Below are positions 61,601 to 64,000 of a stretch of DNA of 64,000 bases, piece after piece. This stretch comes from Acidisarcina sp. (GTDB taxonomy: Bacteria; Acidobacteriota; Terriglobia; Terriglobales; Acidobacteriaceae). The stretch covers positions 62,001-126,000 of the forward strand of contig DATLIY010000006.1 in the NCBI GenBank assembly GCA_035539175.1. The letters run 5' to 3'. The position numbers and the translations under genes are program-made. The notes under the pieces are model-generated. The model was not told where the DNA came from, did not search any database, and saw only the letters and a list, made by a program, of their open reading frames with translations. The number at the start of each line of letters is the position of its first letter. The stretch's first letter is position 1.

Positions 61601-64000
61601 GAGAGTTGCGGGCATGTTTGCAGATCTGGGCGGCAACATCTATATTGCGGATGGCTCGGATGCCCTGGTGCGCAGGATTGACGGACAGACCGGCATCATC
61701 AGCACCATCGCCGGACAGCCTCCCATCGATCTAAACACTCCTACGCAGTGCGCTGCGGTGCCTTGTGGGGACGGCGGCTTGGCCACCGCCGCAGGCTTAA
61801 TCAACCCAGTGGGCATCTTCGTGGACCAGGCCAACAACGTGTACTTCGGGGAAGATGGCAACGATAGTAATCTTCACGACACCAAACATGTGATCCGCAA
61901 GATTGATGGTCAGAGCGGCATCATCTCTCTCTATGCGGGTATGTACAATAGTCCGAACCAGACCTATTTCAACCAATGCGATCCACAGGAGCAGATGCCT
62001 TGCGGGGACGGCGGTCTGGCCACCAGCGCCAGTCTCAACAACGTCAGCGCGATCACTGGCGACGTAGCCGGAAATGTCTACGTTGCCGACAATAATACGG
62101 TCACAGTTCGCCGGATCGATGCCAGGACCGGCATCATCGATACCGTTGCAGGCAACATGGCGCTGGCGGGCAACTCCTATGACCCGCTGAGCAATGCATG
62201 CGCCACGTCCAATGTGACCTCTCAAAATCCGCCCTGCGGCGATGGTCTCGCGGCCACCGCGGCTTTCCTCAATAATCCCAGTTCCATCGCAATCGATCCC
62301 CAAGGCAATCTCTACATCGCTGACAAGGGAACCGATGTTGTCCGCGAAGTCAGCGGCGCCAGTTCTGCCATGGCCTTCGGCAGCCAGACGCTGGGCACGT
62401 TCACTCCGCTGACGGTCACGCTGACGAATTCCGGCTCTCAACCGCTGACCCTCAGCGACATCAATGTCCCCATGAATTACGTGCAGCAGGCCAGCGGCAG
62501 CAGCGACTGCACTGGCTCCATGACGCTCACCCCGGGCGGTGCATGCGCCCTGGACATCGCCTTCTTCCCCACGGCAACCGGCTCACTACTGGCGACATTG
62601 ACCATCACCAGCAACGCGGCGAATGCCACCAACGGCCAGAACGTTATTGCGCTGTCCGGCACGGGCGTGAGCCCTGGCGGAACCACTGCCCAGACCATTA
62701 CCTTCAACCCGCCCGCGGGACCCTTCTATGAAGGCGAACAGATTCCGTTGACCGCAACCGCCACCTCCGGATTGAATGTCGATTACCTGGTGACCAGCGG
62801 CTCGGGAATCATCCTCAACAATGGAACCGCAAGCGCTGCATTAAAGATCACCGGAGCCGGCAATGTCACCGTTACTGCCTATCAGTTCGGCGACAGCCAA
62901 TATGCCCAGGCGACGCCGGTTGCAGTCAGCCTATTAGCCACGCAACCCGTACTGACCATCACCGCGACGAGTCCGTCCCTGGTGGTGGGATCGGCTCTGC
63001 CGGTTTTCACCGGCTCGGCATACTTCACGGTCAGCGGACTGATCCCCGGCGATGCCGCATCGGTGGTCATCGGCCAACCGGCCTTCACCGTGCAAAACGC
63101 CTCCGGCGCAACCGTCCCAGTGGGAGCGACGCTCGAAGCCGGTACCTACACCGTGGTCATCGCGCAGGGTACGCTGAGCTTCCCGTCCTACTACAAGCCC
63201 AGTTTTGTCAACGGCACGTTGACGGTGACAGGCACAAACCGCCAGACTGTCAGCTTCACCGGTCTGCCCGCCACCGCCACCTATAATGCCGCAACCACTT
63301 ACTCGCTGATTGCCACCGCTCTGGACGCCACAACCGGACAGGCTGATGGTCTTCCCATCACCTATTCGGTGACCGGCCCAGCCACGGTGAGCGGCGACGT
63401 GCTAACCGTCAATGGCGCGGGCACGGTGACCGTAACCGCGACGCAGGCGGGCAGCGGTAACTACTCTTCCGCCTCGGCCAGCCAAACCATTCAAGTGGCA
63501 AAGGCCACGCTCACGGTAACCGCAGTCAGCCTCACCTACGCGCAGGGAGTTGCGCTGCCTGCGCTTACATCGTCCTCGAACTACACGATTACCGGTCTAG
63601 CCCCTGGGGACAATCTCACCGCCATCACCGGTCAACCCGCGCTTTCTATCGTGGACACCAAGGGGATCACCGGCACGCCCGGCGCAATTCTGGCAGCGGG
63701 AGCGATGCCTCCGGCTGGCGTCTACACCATCAACATCAGCGCGGGTTTCCTTGCCGCTACCAACTACAACTTCAACTTCGTGCCCGGCACCCTTACTGTG
63801 GGTAACGGTACCGCGCAGACCATCAATTTCCCGCCGATTCCAAACGTGGTGTATGGTGCGGCGCCCATCACGCTGGGAGCAACCGCCAGCTCCGGACTCG
63901 CGGTTAGCTATTCGGTCTCTCCGTCGAACCTTGCCATGCTCTCCGGCAACGTTCTTACAATCACCGGAGCAGGCAGCGTAACCCTAACCGCAACGCAGGT
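58686..64000 (+). CDS. giant secreted NHL / Ig-like / MBG-repeat protein (partial, 3' end outside window)
   Basis: The frame from ATG 58686 (GAGAGGGG upstream) stays open to the window end: 1771 complete codons. A signal peptide (LFCLLALLLLSFVATGAATA) leads into NHL-type propeller segments at ~50-490 (NIAYDTAGNLYIMDQVDNIL, GIAVDKNGNVYFADYWNNQI). A choice-of-anchor/Hydin-like domain follows at ~499-600 (FSQVTTGGSNDCSA-type Cys), then two bacterial Ig-like domains (~602-805: TLTATVSPQPADT, SGHSVTFTANVAAFSSAGVP), a second NHL block (~818-1219), another anchor-type domain (~1225-1330), and MBG-type repeats from ~1338 on (TITGAGSVTLTATQ). Such proteins are surface or secreted, repetitive and probably adhesive or polymer-binding. 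It is the last gene seen of the receptor 3 operon. Confidence 0.9.
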   Translation, partial: MPYRTASHAHRLFCLLALLLLSFVATGAATAQTLAFTPGQYEIYAGNPVPPGGGGPSLSSSGYTGTAGNLVLAGPGNIAYDTAGNLYIMDQVDNILRVVAASNNAIPTLPGISVQSGHVYTVAGTTNPPGSSIPCSGGADVQGNGCPATVASFQNVWGIAVDKNGNVYFADYWNNQIRAIYGGAGGLPGISSPQQGYMYALTNTANDTTGTLRGENGPAGSAVVPYPANLAADSKGNIYFTSANDRGLRFIYNGGNLPSGFFPSGTTPTQGNEYLLTNGRGTCPNPTHTRTIGTRTILLSGACDGFPASEAFFLSTGIAIAIDASDNIYLQDRSSSLVHAIYLGGKLPGLDSSTLTIGNLYAVAGNETQGVPILGGLALQSPLFISGNYAGSNQAIAVGADGSLYFNGSVGYGVGQDKIFRVDPSGILTVVFGGNTSCAVALNTASGAPPVDQQLAGCASTSVPDLTAYGLAVTSGGNLYIANQVNAGANIIMESNVATSAIAYTGTIGLPIQNQTVTISNLGTQSLQLNNVDFTGPFSQVTTGGSNDCSASTSLASGASCQIGVSFLPTSAGTQSGTLKVTSNALNATGGSNIVSFSGVAAQASSSTKLIASPGGSVIANAGQAVTLTATVSPQPADTLSPGGTVMFMDGNTSLGSGTVNNGVATLTVTSLAAGTHAITAVYQGETNFSGSTSAPVNVTVSATPVALVTVSGSASSINSGHSVTFTANVAAFSSAGVPTGTVSFQDGANPLPNSTVTLSGGTATYTTSILPAGNNQIRAVYSGDSQFGANSSEPVSVQVNAPGLLQFTPGVISLVTGSYFTNNGAPANGTAANIAQFRPGNLAVDSYGNTYVIGPNAGGVYGGSSVWVTASGNGPIPGINSPQKGNIYLLGNATPCANYSTAPCGDGGPVTQAFFLSPSTLAVDALNNIYVVDRYEIRKISALSGTVTDIGGTYGTYGYGGDNGPATAATVRVAGMFADLGGNIYIADGSDALVRRIDGQTGIISTIAGQPPIDLNTPTQCAAVPCGDGGLATAAGLINPVGIFVDQANNVYFGEDGNDSNLHDTKHVIRKIDGQSGIISLYAGMYNSPNQTYFNQCDPQEQMPCGDGGLATSASLNNVSAITGDVAGNVYVADNNTVTVRRIDARTGIIDTVAGNMALAGNSYDPLSNACATSNVTSQNPPCGDGLAATAAFLNNPSSIAIDPQGNLYIADKGTDVVREVSGASSAMAFGSQTLGTFTPLTVTLTNSGSQPLTLSDINVPMNYVQQASGSSDCTGSMTLTPGGACALDIAFFPTATGSLLATLTITSNAANATNGQNVIALSGTGVSPGGTTAQTITFNPPAGPFYEGEQIPLTATATSGLNVDYLVTSGSGIILNNGTASAALKITGAGNVTVTAYQFGDSQYAQATPVAVSLLATQPVLTITATSPSLVVGSALPVFTGSAYFTVSGLIPGDAASVVIGQPAFTVQNASGATVPVGATLEAGTYTVVIAQGTLSFPSYYKPSFVNGTLTVTGTNRQTVSFTGLPATATYNAATTYSLIATALDATTGQADGLPITYSVTGPATVSGDVLTVNGAGTVTVTATQAGSGNYSSASASQTIQVAKATLTVTAVSLTYAQGVALPALTSSSNYTITGLAPGDNLTAITGQPALSIVDTKGITGTPGAILAAGAMPPAGVYTINISAGFLAATNYNFNFVPGTLTVGNGTAQTINFPPIPNVVYGAAPITLGATASSGLAVSYSVSPSNLAMLSGNVLTITGAGSVTLTATQ

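Noticed and set aside
62700-64000. Repetitive appearance suggesting a tandem DNA repeat or CRISPR-like array
   Set aside because: The similarity is at protein level (MBG/Ig-like domains with degenerate codons), with no regular identical DNA unit or spacers.

Overview
The window looks like chromosomal DNA of a soil-type member of the Acidobacteriota, probably class Terriglobia. The evidence is three very large Oar-like TonB-dependent receptors with an N-terminal carboxypeptidase-regulatory-like domain, secreted glycoside hydrolases, Tat-exported Gfo/Idh/MocA oxidoreductases, giant NHL/MBG-repeat surface proteins, and a GC-rich coding style with many single-gene regulators. No rRNA, tRNA, CRISPR array, transposase or phage gene was recognised. 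The genus is not fixed by the sequence.

Layout. 1-875 (minus, cut by the window edge) is a canonical GGDEF diguanylate cyclase. 1.1-5.0 kb carries serS, a small membrane protein and a LolA-like carrier, convergent with a GT-C type membrane glycosyltransferase. 5.1-8.7 kb is one polypeptide joining a GH18-like domain, a NodB polysaccharide deacetylase and a GT2 synthase. 8.8-16.5 kb carries a P5C dehydrogenase, a stand-alone receiver, a LuxR-type regulator with a non-phosphorylatable receiver, a two-gene unit (receiver fused to a thioredoxin-reductase-like flavoprotein, then a cNMP-domain histidine kinase), a type II toxin-antitoxin locus with a frameshifted toxin, and a lipoprotein. 16.8-19.4 kb is a PAS/degenerate-GGDEF gene abutting motA and motB. 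19.4-22.5 kb holds a metallo-hydrolase, a hemerythrin-like protein and apbE.

22.5-30.7 kb is carbohydrate-oriented: two Gfo/Idh/MocA proteins, a sugar isomerase-like TIM barrel, a GH31 glucosidase, a small membrane protein and an MFS exporter. 30.9-32.6 kb is a VdcC/VdcD (UbiD-family) decarboxylase pair without a neighbouring prenyl-FMN synthase gene. 33.1-40.7 kb has a membrane-anchored putative regulator divergent from TonB receptor 1 and a GH3 glucosidase. 40.9-44.0 kb (minus) is a seven-gene set: DUF302 protein, membrane protein, ECF sigma factor, zinc-finger anti-sigma, MerT, MerP and a cysteine-rich small protein, with neither merR nor merA. 44.6-49.6 kb holds TonB receptor 2 and a secreted beta-propeller. 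49.6-50.2 kb has a DUF2255 gene and an alcohol dehydrogenase remnant. 50.4-64.0 kb is a probable operon: a 957-residue protein combining an ECF sigma factor, an anti-sigma-like zinc site, a membrane segment and a large C-terminal domain; TonB receptor 3; a lipoprotein; and a giant secreted NHL/Ig/MBG protein running off the window.

The most unusual candidates are the sigma/membrane fusion ahead of its TonB receptor, the sigma-linked MerTP cluster, the kinase paired with a receiver-flavoprotein lacking its redox cysteines, and the frameshifted toxin. All functional assignments are from reading translations and motifs. No database search was run.
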